Notes: generated by a model not told the origin, from the letters alone. Positions 7,932-17,245 are shown, counted from the stretch's first letter. The stretch is 64,000 nucleotides of DNA from Acidobacteriaceae bacterium (GCA_003131635.1 PKVZ01000071.1:58226-122225); one strand, 5' to 3'. Made by a program: numbers and translations.

Positions 7932-10385
7932 CTAACCCACTTTGGCGAGTACAACGAACCCGCGCGCTGGGATGTTCGCGTTTATCTGCCCTCCACTCGC
8001 CTGCAACGTGGCCCCGCCGTTGCCCACGTTAGCCCCTCCATAGACCGTGGCGTCGCTGTTGAAAATCTCCTGCCATCCTCCCGCCGGGAGCCGCCACGAA
8101 TCGGTACCGATGAGATATCCCTGATTAAAGGGTGTGTCATTCAGACTGGCCATGATCAGCAACTGCTGGCCAGGAGAGCTGCGCGTGAAAGCGATCACGC
8201 GATTGTCGTTGTGCTGGTAGATGACATCGATTGCGGTCGACCGCGCCGCCGCAGAGCCTGTCGACAGCCGGATCAGGTCCTGATAGAAGCGAAACAAAAA
8301 CTGCCCGTCCCCCGTGCGCTGGCCAATCAAATCTTCCTTATTCAAGAAGAAACCGTCGTATGTGAAATATTTCGCCGCGCCAATTTCTTCTCCCATCAAA
8401 AACATTGGCGTTCCGGCCGATAGCGCCGACAGGCCGAAAACCCAACGGCTGCGCGCCTCGGCACACGTCCGCGTAGCGCCAATCAGCGGCGCATAATTCA
8501 CCGCCGTCACGATCGTGCGCTCGGTGTTGGCATCGTTACCCGCCTCATCGTGGTTTTCGTGATAGACGATTTTCTTGTATTGCGTAGCCAGCAACGCGCC
8601 GGTGAAGTAATCCATGTTGAGTGGCGCCGTCGTGCCGTAACCTGAATTCTTCAGCAGATTCGCGTAGTTGTCGCCGTAGTTGCCGTCGCCGATTAAATGA
8701 TGATAAAAATCGGCGTACCAAACGGCGTCGAATCCCACCCCTCCCTGGTCGAGCGATTGCGTCATCGCGCTCCAACCCGTGTGATCCTCGGCAATCAGGA
8801 ATGCCGCCGGATTCACCATCTTCACCGTTCGCGCCAGTTCCAGCAGAAACTTGATTCCATAATTATTCGCGCTCCCCACCGGCGATCCATCCCAGTTCAA
8901 CGTGTTGTTCTGATGAATGGCATCGGTCAGTTCCACGCGCAGCCCGTCGATGTGAAAGTCGTCGAGCAGCGCCGCCGCGCTGCTGGTGAACATCTGGCGC
9001 ACATTCTCCTCGCTGAAACGCGGAGTGTAACCGGATGACCCGTTGTTTACGTACCCCCCAACCAGCTTTCCCGGATAGTCCGCCGGCTGCCCTTGATACC
9101 AATACCAAACGTTATCCTGCGGCGCGACATTCGGGTCCGAATCGTATCCCCATTCCGACCGTTCGTTATCGCTGGTCGCAAAGTGGTTGTACACCACATC
9201 CAGAATGACCGCGAGGCCACGCTGGTGGCACGCGCGCACGAAATGCTTCAACTGGTTCCCGCCGCCGGCGCTCGTCTGCAGGCAATAGAAAAGAGACGTC
9301 CCGTATCCCCACTGCAGATCGCCATCGAATTCCAACACGGGCAACAGTTCCACCGCGTTCACGCCAAGGTCCGTCAACTTGTCCACAAACGCCATCGCAT
9401 CGGCAAATGTTCCGGAAGAGGTCGATGGAAATCCAAGCGAACCAACGTGCAATTCATAGATGATCAGATTCTCGATGTTCTGCGGAGGCAGTTTTCCAGC
9501 CGTATATTCGCTCGCCCAAAACTCTTGCGCGGGAATCAGACTCTCCTTCGCGATTCCCGTGTCATCAAAGTCCTGAGTAACTTGATCTGGATCGGAAACT
9601 ACCGAACAACTTACGATCCCGTCCAGATCCAGATAAGAACCTGCATAATGCGCGCCCCCAGGATTGGTTCCTCCACGGCCCACTTGATTGCGGGAGAAGA
9701 TATCGACCTTATAAGTCAGCTCGCCTTGTTCATCGGTGATGCGGTACATATACAGGCGATTCATCCAATCGCTAAAGTTCGCAAGCGCTGGCGTTGCGGC
9801 GATGTTACTTTCCCAAATGCCACCGCCTGTCGATACCAGTGGCACCACGGCAGTTGACAAATCCACTCCTGTGCCATCGTCAGCGATGTAGCCAGTTGGC
9901 GTGCCGTTTGCGAGGGTAAACGGTGCAAAGATCACCTCGGCGTTCTGAGCATGCGGCGCCCACACCGCGAAGTGAATCCCCGGCGTCGCCGATCCCGGCG
10001 GGATGTATTTCTGCGCGCCGAATCTTCGGCCGGTTGCGAACCAGTAATCTTGCTGGGTTGCGCCCGCCGCCAGAGGAAAGCTTCGATATCGCTGGCTCGA
10101 ATTTTCATCGGGCACTTCAGTTGCTACCACCCAGGTATTCGGCGCACCCGCGATATCGGCGACCACTCCCCACTGGAAAATGGTTCCCGTCTGCGCCGAA
10201 TCGAACGATGCCGCGGCGTTGAAAGCGTCACAGCCAGTCCCATCTTGCGTGGCCGCCATCGCCACTTCTGTCCATTGATTGGAAAACTGTCCGCTCGCAT
10301 CCCAGCTTCCGGACAGCCGAACATTGCTGAATAGCTGGCGCTTTACCCCGCTGTGGAACGTAAAGTTGACCGTGATTTGAGCCAT
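7932..10385 (-). CDS. GH13 alpha-amylase/branching-enzyme-like protein with altered nucleophile motif
   Basis: An 817-residue member of glycoside hydrolase family 13. An N-terminal starch-binding or Ig-like region (about 1-130) is followed by a CBM48-like domain beginning at GIHFAVWAPHAQNAEVIF, then the catalytic barrel and a C-terminal beta domain. Conserved regions I (LDVVYNH, 395-401), III (LIAEDH, Glu533) and IV (HENHD, 609-613) are present. Region II reads DGLRVELTDAIH, so the usual Asp nucleophile is Glu485 (codon GAA, complement of 8931-8933). No signal peptide is seen. Substrates in this group are alpha-glucans such as glycogen, starch or maltodextrins. The Asp-to-Glu change may make it weak, altered or inactive. 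It could be annotated as branching enzyme or trehalohydrolase-like; I cannot decide. Confidence 0.85.
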   Translation of the reverse strand: MAQITVNFTFHSGVKRQLFSNVRLSGSWDASGQFSNQWTEVAMAATQDGTGCDAFNAAASFDSAQTGTIFQWGVVADIAGAPNTWVVATEVPDENSSQRYRSFPLAAGATQQDYWFATGRRFGAQKYIPPGSATPGIHFAVWAPHAQNAEVIFAPFTLANGTPTGYIADDGTGVDLSTAVVPLVSTGGGIWESNIAATPALANFSDWMNRLYMYRITDEQGELTYKVDIFSRNQVGRGGTNPGGAHYAGSYLDLDGIVSCSVVSDPDQVTQDFDDTGIAKESLIPAQEFWASEYTAGKLPPQNIENLIIYELHVGSLGFPSTSSGTFADAMAFVDKLTDLGVNAVELLPVLEFDGDLQWGYGTSLFYCLQTSAGGGNQLKHFVRACHQRGLAVILDVVYNHFATSDNERSEWGYDSDPNVAPQDNVWYWYQGQPADYPGKLVGGYVNNGSSGYTPRFSEENVRQMFTSSAAALLDDFHIDGLRVELTDAIHQNNTLNWDGSPVGSANNYGIKFLLELARTVKMVNPAAFLIAEDHTGWSAMTQSLDQGGVGFDAVWYADFYHHLIGDGNYGDNYANLLKNSGYGTTAPLNMDYFTGALLATQYKKIVYHENHDEAGNDANTERTIVTAVNYAPLIGATRTCAEARSRWVFGLSALSAGTPMFLMGEEIGAAKYFTYDGFFLNKEDLIGQRTGDGQFLFRFYQDLIRLSTGSAAARSTAIDVIYQHNDNRVIAFTRSSPGQQLLIMASLNDTPFNQGYLIGTDSWRLPAGGWQEIFNSDATVYGGANVGNGGATLQASGGQINANIPARGFVVLAKVG

Positions 10386-10477
10386 TTGCGATCCTCCTTC
10401 TGGATGGAAGTCATCCGCCGGCGGAGCACGAGGATCTTACCCAATTCGCATGCTCACATAGCTCACGTCACCAATAC

Positions 10478-11863
10478 TCACGTGACTAACGGAGCGTTGG
10501 TGATTCCGGCCGTGCCGAACACCCGCCGGTAGCGATCGATTTCGGCGGGCGTACCCAGTGCCTTCGCATAATTATCGGAGAGCTTGACCGCCGTTCGGCC
10601 CTCCACGGTGGAGACTTTGCAGATCAGACTAATGGGATCAAATCCGCCGCCGCCGCTGGGATCGCAGCCGCGGAAATCGTTTGTGAGCAAAGTACCCCAG
10701 CCGGCGCTGAACCGAATCCGGCGGCCCGGAGTCCACTTTTTCTCATCATGAAAATCGGCAGCACTGCGGAAGTCCCCGCTGCTCGTGCCTGCTTGCAGTA
10801 CTCCGCCAAAATACGCGTGCAGACCGAGTATGTCGTCAACGTCGAGCGCGTCGCTGGCGATGATCAGTTTGTCCTGCGGCTCTCGACCGTGGGCCTTCAG
10901 CCATTCGATATATTCATCACCGGCTATATATGGATTCTTGCTGTCGATGCGCTGGCCCGTCCAATCTGCCACCCAATTCGGCGCGCCCGCCAAAAATTGC
11001 GTCGTGCCGAAAGTATCAGGCAGCATGATCCTGAGCGCCCCCTCGTAAGTCCTCTGCCACAGATCCAGCACCTGGTATTGAGAAGCTTTCAACGCATCGT
11101 CATCTGCCGCCAGGGCAGCGAGAACCATCGGGATTTCGTGCGCATTGGTGCCAATCGCCTCCAGATCGTGTTTGTGTGCAAGGAAAGCATTCGAGGTCCC
11201 GATAAAACCACGCCCCAAGTTGGAAGCCATCGCGTTGACCACATATTCCTGCCACAAAAAGCTGTGGCGGCGCCGGGTTCCGAAATCCGCCACACTTAGA
11301 CCGGGAACGCCGCGCAGGCTTTCGATCTTGTTCCACAGCTTCGTCTTCGCCCGGGCATATAGGATGTCGAGACCAAACTCGCTCAGTCTCTTCAAGCCAG
11401 CCCTTGTTCTTAGTTCGTCAACGATCGAGAGCGCATACAGTTCCCACATCGTCGTCTCGGTCCACAAGCCCTCGAAAGAGAGCTGGAACTGACCATCCTT
11501 CACCGACAGCGCGTAGTCCGACAGTTTAAAATCCCGCTCCAGCCATTCCAGAAACGCCGGTTCAAAGATCCCGCGACGTCCGTAGAACGTATTACCCGCC
11601 AGCCACACCAGTTCAGATTTTCGAAAGCGGAGTTTGCGGACGTGCTCCATCTGCTGCGCGATCTCCTGCACTGGAAACAACTCCGCCAGACGGATCGCAC
11701 ACGAGCGATTGATGAGCGAGAACGAAACGTGAGTTTTCGGAAAATGCTTCCAAACAAACTGCAGCATCAGCAGCTTGTAGAAATCGGTATCGAGCAACGA
11801 CCGGGTAACCGGGTCCAGTTCCCAGTTATGGTTGTGCGCCCGCTCAGCGAAGTTGACAATCAT
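10478..11863 (-). CDS. pncB: Nicotinate phosphoribosyltransferase
   Basis: Makes nicotinate mononucleotide from nicotinate and PRPP with ATP, the entry step of NAD salvage (Preiss-Handler pathway), in the cytoplasm. The 461-residue sequence begins with LLDTDFYKLLMLQFVWKHFP, typical of PncB. It contains the active-site segment GTNAHEIPMVLAAL, whose His is the residue phosphorylated in the family, then SDALDVDDILGLHAYFGG and RIRFSAGWGTLLTNDF of the PRPP-binding half. The gene is 93 bp downstream of the GH13 start on the same strand and 57 bp from the aldo/keto reductase. Its surroundings have no other NAD genes. Confidence 0.93.
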   Translation of the reverse strand: MIVNFAERAHNHNWELDPVTRSLLDTDFYKLLMLQFVWKHFPKTHVSFSLINRSCAIRLAELFPVQEIAQQMEHVRKLRFRKSELVWLAGNTFYGRRGIFEPAFLEWLERDFKLSDYALSVKDGQFQLSFEGLWTETTMWELYALSIVDELRTRAGLKRLSEFGLDILYARAKTKLWNKIESLRGVPGLSVADFGTRRRHSFLWQEYVVNAMASNLGRGFIGTSNAFLAHKHDLEAIGTNAHEIPMVLAALAADDDALKASQYQVLDLWQRTYEGALRIMLPDTFGTTQFLAGAPNWVADWTGQRIDSKNPYIAGDEYIEWLKAHGREPQDKLIIASDALDVDDILGLHAYFGGVLQAGTSSGDFRSAADFHDEKKWTPGRRIRFSAGWGTLLTNDFRGCDPSGGGGFDPISLICKVSTVEGRTAVKLSDNYAKALGTPAEIDRYRRVFGTAGITNAPLVT

Positions 11864-11920
11864 CGGCGCCCGTGGCTTGCGGAGAAATCTTCAGGGAGAG
11901 CCTCAAACCGCAATTCCCTT

Positions 11921-13003
11921 CTAGGCTCGGTCATAAAAACGAAAGAACAGCGACTGCTTTGACACGGGCTCCGCTTTCTCGTTGAGCGCTGCCATCTGTT
12001 GCTGGTTGAGCGGGGTGAACTCCCGCGCCAATTGCACGTTCTGTTCCAGCTGGGCGACGGAATCGCAACCAATAATGACGGTACTAACCGGCAGTGAAAG
12101 CGAGTAATACATCGCCTGCCGCATATCCAGCGTTCCCGGCGTAGGCGCCAGCACCATCCCTTCCCACGAATGTTTCTGCTGCTCAATTGGCGGTGGTGTC
12201 CACGATGCAAGGATGCGGCCACGCGCCGGGACTTTCATTCCGATAATGCCCATCTGCTTCTCGACAGCCAGAGGCAGCAGTTGCTCCGAGAAGCTGTAGT
12301 GATGCGGATCGGCAGCATTGACGGCCATCAGGATCGTATCGAATGAATAGCGATGAATCGCTTCGATCAGCGCGTCCGGCCGGTAGTGTCCGGTAATGCC
12401 CAGATAGCGCACAATTTTCTGATCGCGCGCTTGCAGCAGCGCCTCCATCGCTCCGCCCTTGGAAAATATCTCGTTGATGTCCGTCATCGTTCCAATATCG
12501 TGCAGTTGCCACAAGTCAACGTGATCGGTCTGCAACAGCTTCAGCGAAGTCTCAATCATGCGCATGGAACCATCGCGCGTCCGCTCTTTCGTTTTGGTAG
12601 CCAGGAACGCGGCGCTGCGGCGCTGCTTCATCACTTTACCGACGTATTGCTCGCTCCAGCGATCCGGCCCACCATAGATCGAAGAGGTATCGATGTAGTT
12701 CACGCCGAGATCGAGAGACCTCTCGATGATGGGAACGGCGATGCCTTCGTTGCTAGGCTTCTCGAGCGCAGCTTGGCCGCCAAGACTGAAGATGCCCACT
12801 TTGTATCCCGTCTTTCCCAGATTCCGAGTTGGCATCGCGTCTGCGGTTGCAGTACGGGAAGGCGCAGAAGGCGCATTTGACTGCCCACTCACAACCTCCG
12901 GAAGGGCTGCGGACCCTAACACAGCAGCCCCCAGGATTCCGCCCGCCTTCAGAAAAGTTCGTCGATTGCTGTTGGATGACTTGTCTGATGAATGCTTGCT
13001 CAT
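11921..13003 (-). CDS. Tat-exported aldo/keto reductase
   Basis: An NADP-dependent-type aldo/keto reductase fold with a twin-arginine signal NRRTFLKAGGILGAAVLG at the N-terminus, predicting export in folded form. The catalytic tetrad is recognisable: Asp and Tyr in DTSSIYGG, Lys in FLATKTKER and His in LWQLHDI. ATG 13003 is preferred because GGAGG lies five bases upstream; an in-frame ATG at 13015 adds four residues. The likely substrate is a sugar-derived carbonyl, judged only from the neighbouring Tat-exported sugar enzymes. How a nicotinamide cofactor would be supplied outside the cytoplasm is unclear, unless it is bound before export. Confidence 0.87.
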   Translation of the reverse strand: MSKHSSDKSSNSNRRTFLKAGGILGAAVLGSAALPEVVSGQSNAPSAPSRTATADAMPTRNLGKTGYKVGIFSLGGQAALEKPSNEGIAVPIIERSLDLGVNYIDTSSIYGGPDRWSEQYVGKVMKQRRSAAFLATKTKERTRDGSMRMIETSLKLLQTDHVDLWQLHDIGTMTDINEIFSKGGAMEALLQARDQKIVRYLGITGHYRPDALIEAIHRYSFDTILMAVNAADPHHYSFSEQLLPLAVEKQMGIIGMKVPARGRILASWTPPPIEQQKHSWEGMVLAPTPGTLDMRQAMYYSLSLPVSTVIIGCDSVAQLEQNVQLAREFTPLNQQQMAALNEKAEPVSKQSLFFRFYDRA

Positions 13004-13076
13004 AACGCCCTCCATGTACTGCGTAGCACTCTACGATAACGCCAATGCGCGCTGGAATCCATGCCCAAGTCGAAAA

Positions 13077-13976
13077 TCAATCACCTCGGCCCGCGAGACC
13101 CATCCCTGCCAACACGCCCCGCATGTAGGCAAAGCTCGCGATAACCCCCTGCATGGGAGCGTCGGGATGAATCTCATACTCCAGATCGACGAAGCCCTTG
13201 TACTTCGTCGCGACGAGCGCTTCAAACATCTTGCGCACCGGCATGATTCCGTCTCCCACCGCGACCTGGCTTTCCTTGCTCTGGAAGTTCGTAAGATCTT
13301 TCATGTGAACATTGAACAGCCTGGGACCTGCTTCGTGAATGGCCTGCACCACATCGGTCCCGGCGCGAACCGTATGCCCCACGTCAATGCAGCATCCGAT
13401 ACGGGGATCCATGCCCTTCACCGCCTTCAATACATCCAGAGGCGAATGCCACAACTTATCCTCGGGCCCGTGATTATGGATCGCGATGCGGATGTCGTAC
13501 TCCTTGACGAACTTCTCAATGCGCGGCAAAGTTTCCGGCGCAGGATCGCCGGCGACAATTACGCTGATCCCTGCTCGCTTGCAATATTCGAACTTAGCGC
13601 GGATATCCGCATCCGCATCATTCGCGAAATAAATGGCTCCGGCGGCGTGCAACTTAATACCCGCCCCAGCATAATCCGCCAGCGCACTCGCTTCTTCTTG
13701 CGGATCCATCGGCAGATGATCTTTGACGTCCTTCGCATTCAGCGCAAACACATTCAGTTGCTTCATGAAGCCGATCAGCTGCGCGCGGTTGAAGTTACGG
13801 AACGTGTAGCTGGCGAGGCCTAACCGAATCGGCAATGCTTCGGCAGACGATAGCCGTTCTTGAGTCTGTGCTAATACATTGGTCGGAGCCGCGAACGCCG
13901 CCGCAACCAGCGCCCCGGACCAAACGAACTCGCGTCGCGAAACGACAGTTTTCATGGTCGGCAAATCGTCAGGCAT
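13077..13976 (-). CDS. Tat-exported sugar phosphate isomerase/epimerase-like TIM barrel protein
   Basis: A 299-residue AP-endonuclease-2/xylose-isomerase-like TIM barrel. A twin-arginine motif SRREFVWSGALVAAAF predicts export. Barrel signatures include LASYTF near the start, IAIHNHGPEDKL, IGCCIDVGHTVRAG and FVDLEYEIHPDAP, which supply the usual metal-binding Glu, His and Asp. The ATG overlaps the stop of the upstream Gfo/Idh/MocA gene (ATGCCTGA), so the two are coupled. ATG 13955 is an alternative start. Relatives act as sugar epimerases, isomerases or 3-keto-sugar lyases/hydratases; the exact reaction cannot be read from sequence. Confidence 0.85.
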   Translation of the reverse strand: MPDDLPTMKTVVSRREFVWSGALVAAAFAAPTNVLAQTQERLSSAEALPIRLGLASYTFRNFNRAQLIGFMKQLNVFALNAKDVKDHLPMDPQEEASALADYAGAGIKLHAAGAIYFANDADADIRAKFEYCKRAGISVIVAGDPAPETLPRIEKFVKEYDIRIAIHNHGPEDKLWHSPLDVLKAVKGMDPRIGCCIDVGHTVRAGTDVVQAIHEAGPRLFNVHMKDLTNFQSKESQVAVGDGIMPVRKMFEALVATKYKGFVDLEYEIHPDAPMQGVIASFAYMRGVLAGMGLAGRGD

Positions 13977-15288
13977 GCGGAGCCCATCCCTTCTCGTACT
14001 CGCGCCCCCACATCTTCATCGCATCTGCGTCGCCCTGAATCCGCCCGTCTTTCGTGTCGAGATGCAGTTCCCGGTTAACTTCCCACGCGATGTTCGAAAG
14101 TTGCAGCATCGTGACTGCAACGTTGCCCACGGAGACCGGAGCATTGAGCTTCTCGCCTTTGCGGATTCCCGCGATGAAATTCGCGAAGTGAGCGTCGGTC
14201 ATGGAATCGCGGCCGATCAGATCGGAAGATTCAGTCGTACCCCCGACTTTGAATTCGCCTGTCTTATTTCCTTTGAGGTCGTAGATCTCGTAGCCATCGC
14301 GATCGATCAAGACCGTCCCTGTTGTTCCCATGATGGTCGAACCGCGATCGCGCCCGTAATACTTCATTCCCTGGCAACTCTTGCCCTCCCATGAAATCAT
14401 TGCGTCGTCATATTCGAAGCTCGTCACCAGCGTGTCGTAAAATTGCCAATCGTCTTTGAACTGGTATCTGCCGCCTGACGAAGTAACCCGCTGCGGATAG
14501 TCGACGCCCAGCGCCCAGCGGCAAACATCAACCTCGTGCGTACCGTTATTGAGCGTTTCACCGGTGCCATAAATCTTGAACCAGTGCCAGTTATAAGGAT
14601 GCACATTATCCTTATAAGAACGGCGCGGCGCTGGCCCCTGCCACAAGTCCCAATCAAGCTGCGGCGGCACTGGCGCTTCTTTGCCGACGCCGATCGACTT
14701 CCTCGTGTTGACGTACCAGCTTTTCGCGAAGTAAGGCCTGCCGATAATTCCTGCGTGGATCTTCCCCACGATCTCAATGGTGTGCGGTGAAGAGCGCTGC
14801 TGCGTGCCCATCTGCACCAGCTTGCCGTGCTTCTGCTGCGCCTGCAGCAGCAGTTCGCCCTCCGCCGGATTGTGGCTGCACGGCTTCTCAACATACACGT
14901 GCTTGCCCGCCTGCAACCCCGCGATGGCCATCGGCGCATGCCAATGGTCAGGAGTAGCAATCGTGATCGCATCTATCTCTTTCAACTCGAGAATGCGACG
15001 AAAATCTTTCTCCGCCGCCGGAGCTTCCCCCATCTCCTTCTGGGCAGCGTCGGCGAACTTCTTAAGAATATTGCCGTCCACGTCACAAACATGTGAGAGG
15101 CGCGCCGCGGCCCGGTTCGCCTTGAGCGCCGCGAGATGTGCATAGCCGCGTCCATTCAGACCAATCACCGCAAAGTTGAGGCGATCATTAGACCCCATGA
15201 TTTGCGCATAGCTCTTTGCCGTGGTTCCCACGGCAAGTCCCGCCGCGCCCACCGCCAGTGCATCCAGAAACTCACGTCGTGTGACCAT
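13969..15288 (-). CDS. Tat-exported Gfo/Idh/MocA family oxidoreductase
   Basis: A 439-residue NAD(P)-dependent dehydrogenase. A twin-arginine signal, VTRREFLDALAVGAAGLA, lies at the N-terminus. The Rossmann segment NFAVIGLNGRGYAHL, the family motif VEKP in KHVYVEKPCSHNP, and a C-terminal substrate domain with NNGTHEVDVCRWAL follow. ATG 15288 has AGGAGA six bases upstream and begins at the signal peptide; the longer open frame to 15501 is not needed. Exported members oxidise sugar rings, for example at C3 of glucosides, with tightly bound cofactor. The flanking TIM-barrel proteins, also Tat-exported, suggest a periplasmic oxidise-and-cleave or epimerise pathway. Confidence 0.9.
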   Translation of the reverse strand: MVTRREFLDALAVGAAGLAVGTTAKSYAQIMGSNDRLNFAVIGLNGRGYAHLAALKANRAAARLSHVCDVDGNILKKFADAAQKEMGEAPAAEKDFRRILELKEIDAITIATPDHWHAPMAIAGLQAGKHVYVEKPCSHNPAEGELLLQAQQKHGKLVQMGTQQRSSPHTIEIVGKIHAGIIGRPYFAKSWYVNTRKSIGVGKEAPVPPQLDWDLWQGPAPRRSYKDNVHPYNWHWFKIYGTGETLNNGTHEVDVCRWALGVDYPQRVTSSGGRYQFKDDWQFYDTLVTSFEYDDAMISWEGKSCQGMKYYGRDRGSTIMGTTGTVLIDRDGYEIYDLKGNKTGEFKVGGTTESSDLIGRDSMTDAHFANFIAGIRKGEKLNAPVSVGNVAVTMLQLSNIAWEVNRELHLDTKDGRIQGDADAMKMWGREYEKGWAPHA

Positions 15289-15328
15289 AAAATTCTCCTG
15301 TAACCGATCTTCTCGCCGCAGCCAGTAA

Positions 15329-16345
15329 TCAACAGGAAATTCCAGCCTTCGCCAGCGTCTTCTTGAGTCCGTCCATGCTGATGCGCGTGGACGCCTCGGG
15401 CGTCCCTGCCCCGCGCCAGTGGGTCTCCAGGCTAAGCCCGTAACGGAAGCCATCGCGCTGCAAAGCCTGCAGTTGCCCAACCCAGTCCACCATGCCGCCA
15501 CCTACCGGAGCCCAATCGTATTTGTGATCCGGCTTGCTCACCACATCTTTGCAGTGGCAGTGCCCCACACGATCTTTCGGCAGTAACTCGTAGCCGGTCG
15601 GATAAGGCTTGCTTCCAATGGCTGCGGCATTTCCAGGATCCCAGTTCAGCATGAAATTCTTGTTCGGAATCGCCTTCAGCACTGCCGCCGCTTCTTCGCC
15701 CGTAGCCGTGTTGCAGGACATCTCGTTTTCGAGCAGCAGGACGATATTATCTTTGGCGCAGCGCTCCGCAGCCTGCTGCAATTTGGCATTGATTGCCGCC
15801 CGGTACGGCTTTTGATCATCCAGCCGCCAGTAGTCGAAGCAGCGAATCCTGTCCGTCTCGAAAGATTTGCAAAGCGAAATGCAACGCTCCAGCAGCTTAT
15901 CCTGCGCGCTGGCATCGAACTCCGCATGGAACTGGTCGCGCGATTCGCTCTGCGACGACCGCGGAGCCCCCGGCCAGTCTGTCTTGAACAGCGGGCTCGC
16001 AATATCCGTGACTCGCAGCTTGTGCTCCTCGAGAATCTTCCTCGCATCTTCAACCTGTTTCGCGTCGAGTTCGGTCACGTTCTTGTCCCACATCGAACGC
16101 AACTCGATCCAACGCAGACCAAAATCACCGGAGACGATCTGACATGCCTTCTCGAAGTCCCGCGTAATCTCGTCGTTGATCACCGCCAGCCGGAACGGGC
16201 AGGTCCCTGCGCCTTCCGCCGCCGGATCCATAACTAGCGAATTCATGATTGAGGATGCCGCAACTTTCCTGCCGAATCGTGGCATAGCGGCGCCCAGCCC
16301 TGCCAGTCCTAAACCCGCAAGCACCGCGCGCCGTGTATAGTCCAC
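15329..16345 (-). CDS. Tat-exported sugar phosphate isomerase/epimerase-like TIM barrel protein
   Basis: A 338-residue AP-endonuclease-2-type TIM barrel. It has a twin-arginine signal, YTRRAVLAGLGLAGLGAAMP, then FRLAVINDEITRDFEKAC, LLLENEMSCNT, MLNWDPGNAAAIG, HCHCKDVV and SLETHW, which place conserved Glu, Asp and His at the barrel mouth. GTG 16345 is preferred, with GGAGG five bases upstream; GTG 16357 is in frame. The gene lies 40 bp upstream of the Gfo/Idh/MocA gene on the same strand and is probably in its operon. It is a second, only distantly similar copy of the protein type found downstream. Confidence 0.85.
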   Translation of the reverse strand: MDYTRRAVLAGLGLAGLGAAMPRFGRKVAASSIMNSLVMDPAAEGAGTCPFRLAVINDEITRDFEKACQIVSGDFGLRWIELRSMWDKNVTELDAKQVEDARKILEEHKLRVTDIASPLFKTDWPGAPRSSQSESRDQFHAEFDASAQDKLLERCISLCKSFETDRIRCFDYWRLDDQKPYRAAINAKLQQAAERCAKDNIVLLLENEMSCNTATGEEAAAVLKAIPNKNFMLNWDPGNAAAIGSKPYPTGYELLPKDRVGHCHCKDVVSKPDHKYDWAPVGGGMVDWVGQLQALQRDGFRYGLSLETHWRGAGTPEASTRISMDGLKKTLAKAGISC

Positions 16346-16420
16346 GTTAGCCTCCACGTCCAGATCAGCTTCTGTTTGCCGCGTTCCATCGTCCCGTCAT
16401 CTTGCGGCTCGGTCCACAGG

Positions 16421-17197
16421 TTATTGGTTGACCCCGCTCGCGAGAAATCCTCCATCGACAACCAGAGTCTCTCCTGTAACGAACGAAGCCGCATCGGAAG
16501 CGAGATAGACAGCGGCTCCCACCAGTTCTTCGGTCTTGCCGAAGCGGCTCATCGGCGTCCGGGTCAGCAGTTCCCGTCCGCGCGGCGTGTTGTCGAGTAG
16601 ATCTGCATTCAACGCTGTGCGGAATACTCCGGGCGCAATGGCATTCACCGTTACGCCTTTCTTTGACCACTCTACCGCCAGCGAGCGCGTGAGCGAAAGC
16701 ACCCCTGCCTTGCTGGCCGCGTACGCGGCGACTTCGCTGAGCGCAACAAAACTATTGAGCGAGGCAATGTTGATAATGCGCCCATAACCACGCTCCAGCA
16801 TGTGCCTCCCGAATATCTGGCAAGCCCGCAGCGTTCCAGTAAGATTCGTCTCCACGATGTCGGCCCAGTCTTCTTCCTTCATCGTGAGCGTGGGCATTCG
16901 CTTAATTTTCCCCGCGCAATTAATAAGGATATCGACCTTGCCGAAGCGCTGCAGCGAGGCGGCGAGCAATTGTTCGAGCGATTCGCGATTGCATACATCC
17001 GAACAAATCCGCAGAGTCTTGCCTCCGCGCCGCTCAATCTCGGCCGCCGTTTCATCGACCGGTTGCTGATGGCGCGCAGAAGCGATGACGTCCGCTCCAG
17101 CATCGGCGAGGCCCAGACTCAGCGTGCGCCCGATTCCGGACGTCCCCCCAATCACCGCCGCAGTCTTGCCTTCCAGGCTGAAGATAGTATTCGTCAT
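16421..17197 (-). CDS. SDR-family oxidoreductase (gluconate 5-dehydrogenase/KduD-like)
   Basis: A classical 258-residue short-chain dehydrogenase. It has the cofactor motif GGTSGIG at residues 18-24, NCAG in the middle, catalytic Ser in IINIASLNSF, catalytic YAASK, and the C-terminal SFVTGETLVVDGGFLASG. The cytoplasmic enzyme uses NAD(P). Close relatives by motif pattern include gluconate 5-dehydrogenase and 2-deoxy-D-gluconate 3-dehydrogenase, which act on sugar acids. This fits the hexuronate transporter and uxaC upstream on the same strand. Three 16-bp tandem repeats fill the 41-bp gap between larA and this start. Substrate is inferred from context. Confidence 0.9.
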   Translation of the reverse strand: MTNTIFSLEGKTAAVIGGTSGIGRTLSLGLADAGADVIASARHQQPVDETAAEIERRGGKTLRICSDVCNRESLEQLLAASLQRFGKVDILINCAGKIKRMPTLTMKEEDWADIVETNLTGTLRACQIFGRHMLERGYGRIINIASLNSFVALSEVAAYAASKAGVLSLTRSLAVEWSKKGVTVNAIAPGVFRTALNADLLDNTPRGRELLTRTPMSRFGKTEELVGAAVYLASDAASFVTGETLVVDGGFLASGVNQ

Positions 17198-17245
17198 GAT
17201 TCAGCACAACGTTGATTCATCACTACATCGATTCATCACTACAAT
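17198..17245. repeat. 16-bp tandem repeat x3 between larA-like and SDR genes
   Basis: On the plus strand the units are GATTCAGCACAACGTT, GATTCATCACTACATC and GATTCATCACTACAAT. The third contains the stop codon of the larA-like gene. The first touches the ATG of the SDR gene, so in the minus orientation the array fills the whole gap. No ribosome-binding site outside the repeats is visible. Confidence 0.85.
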
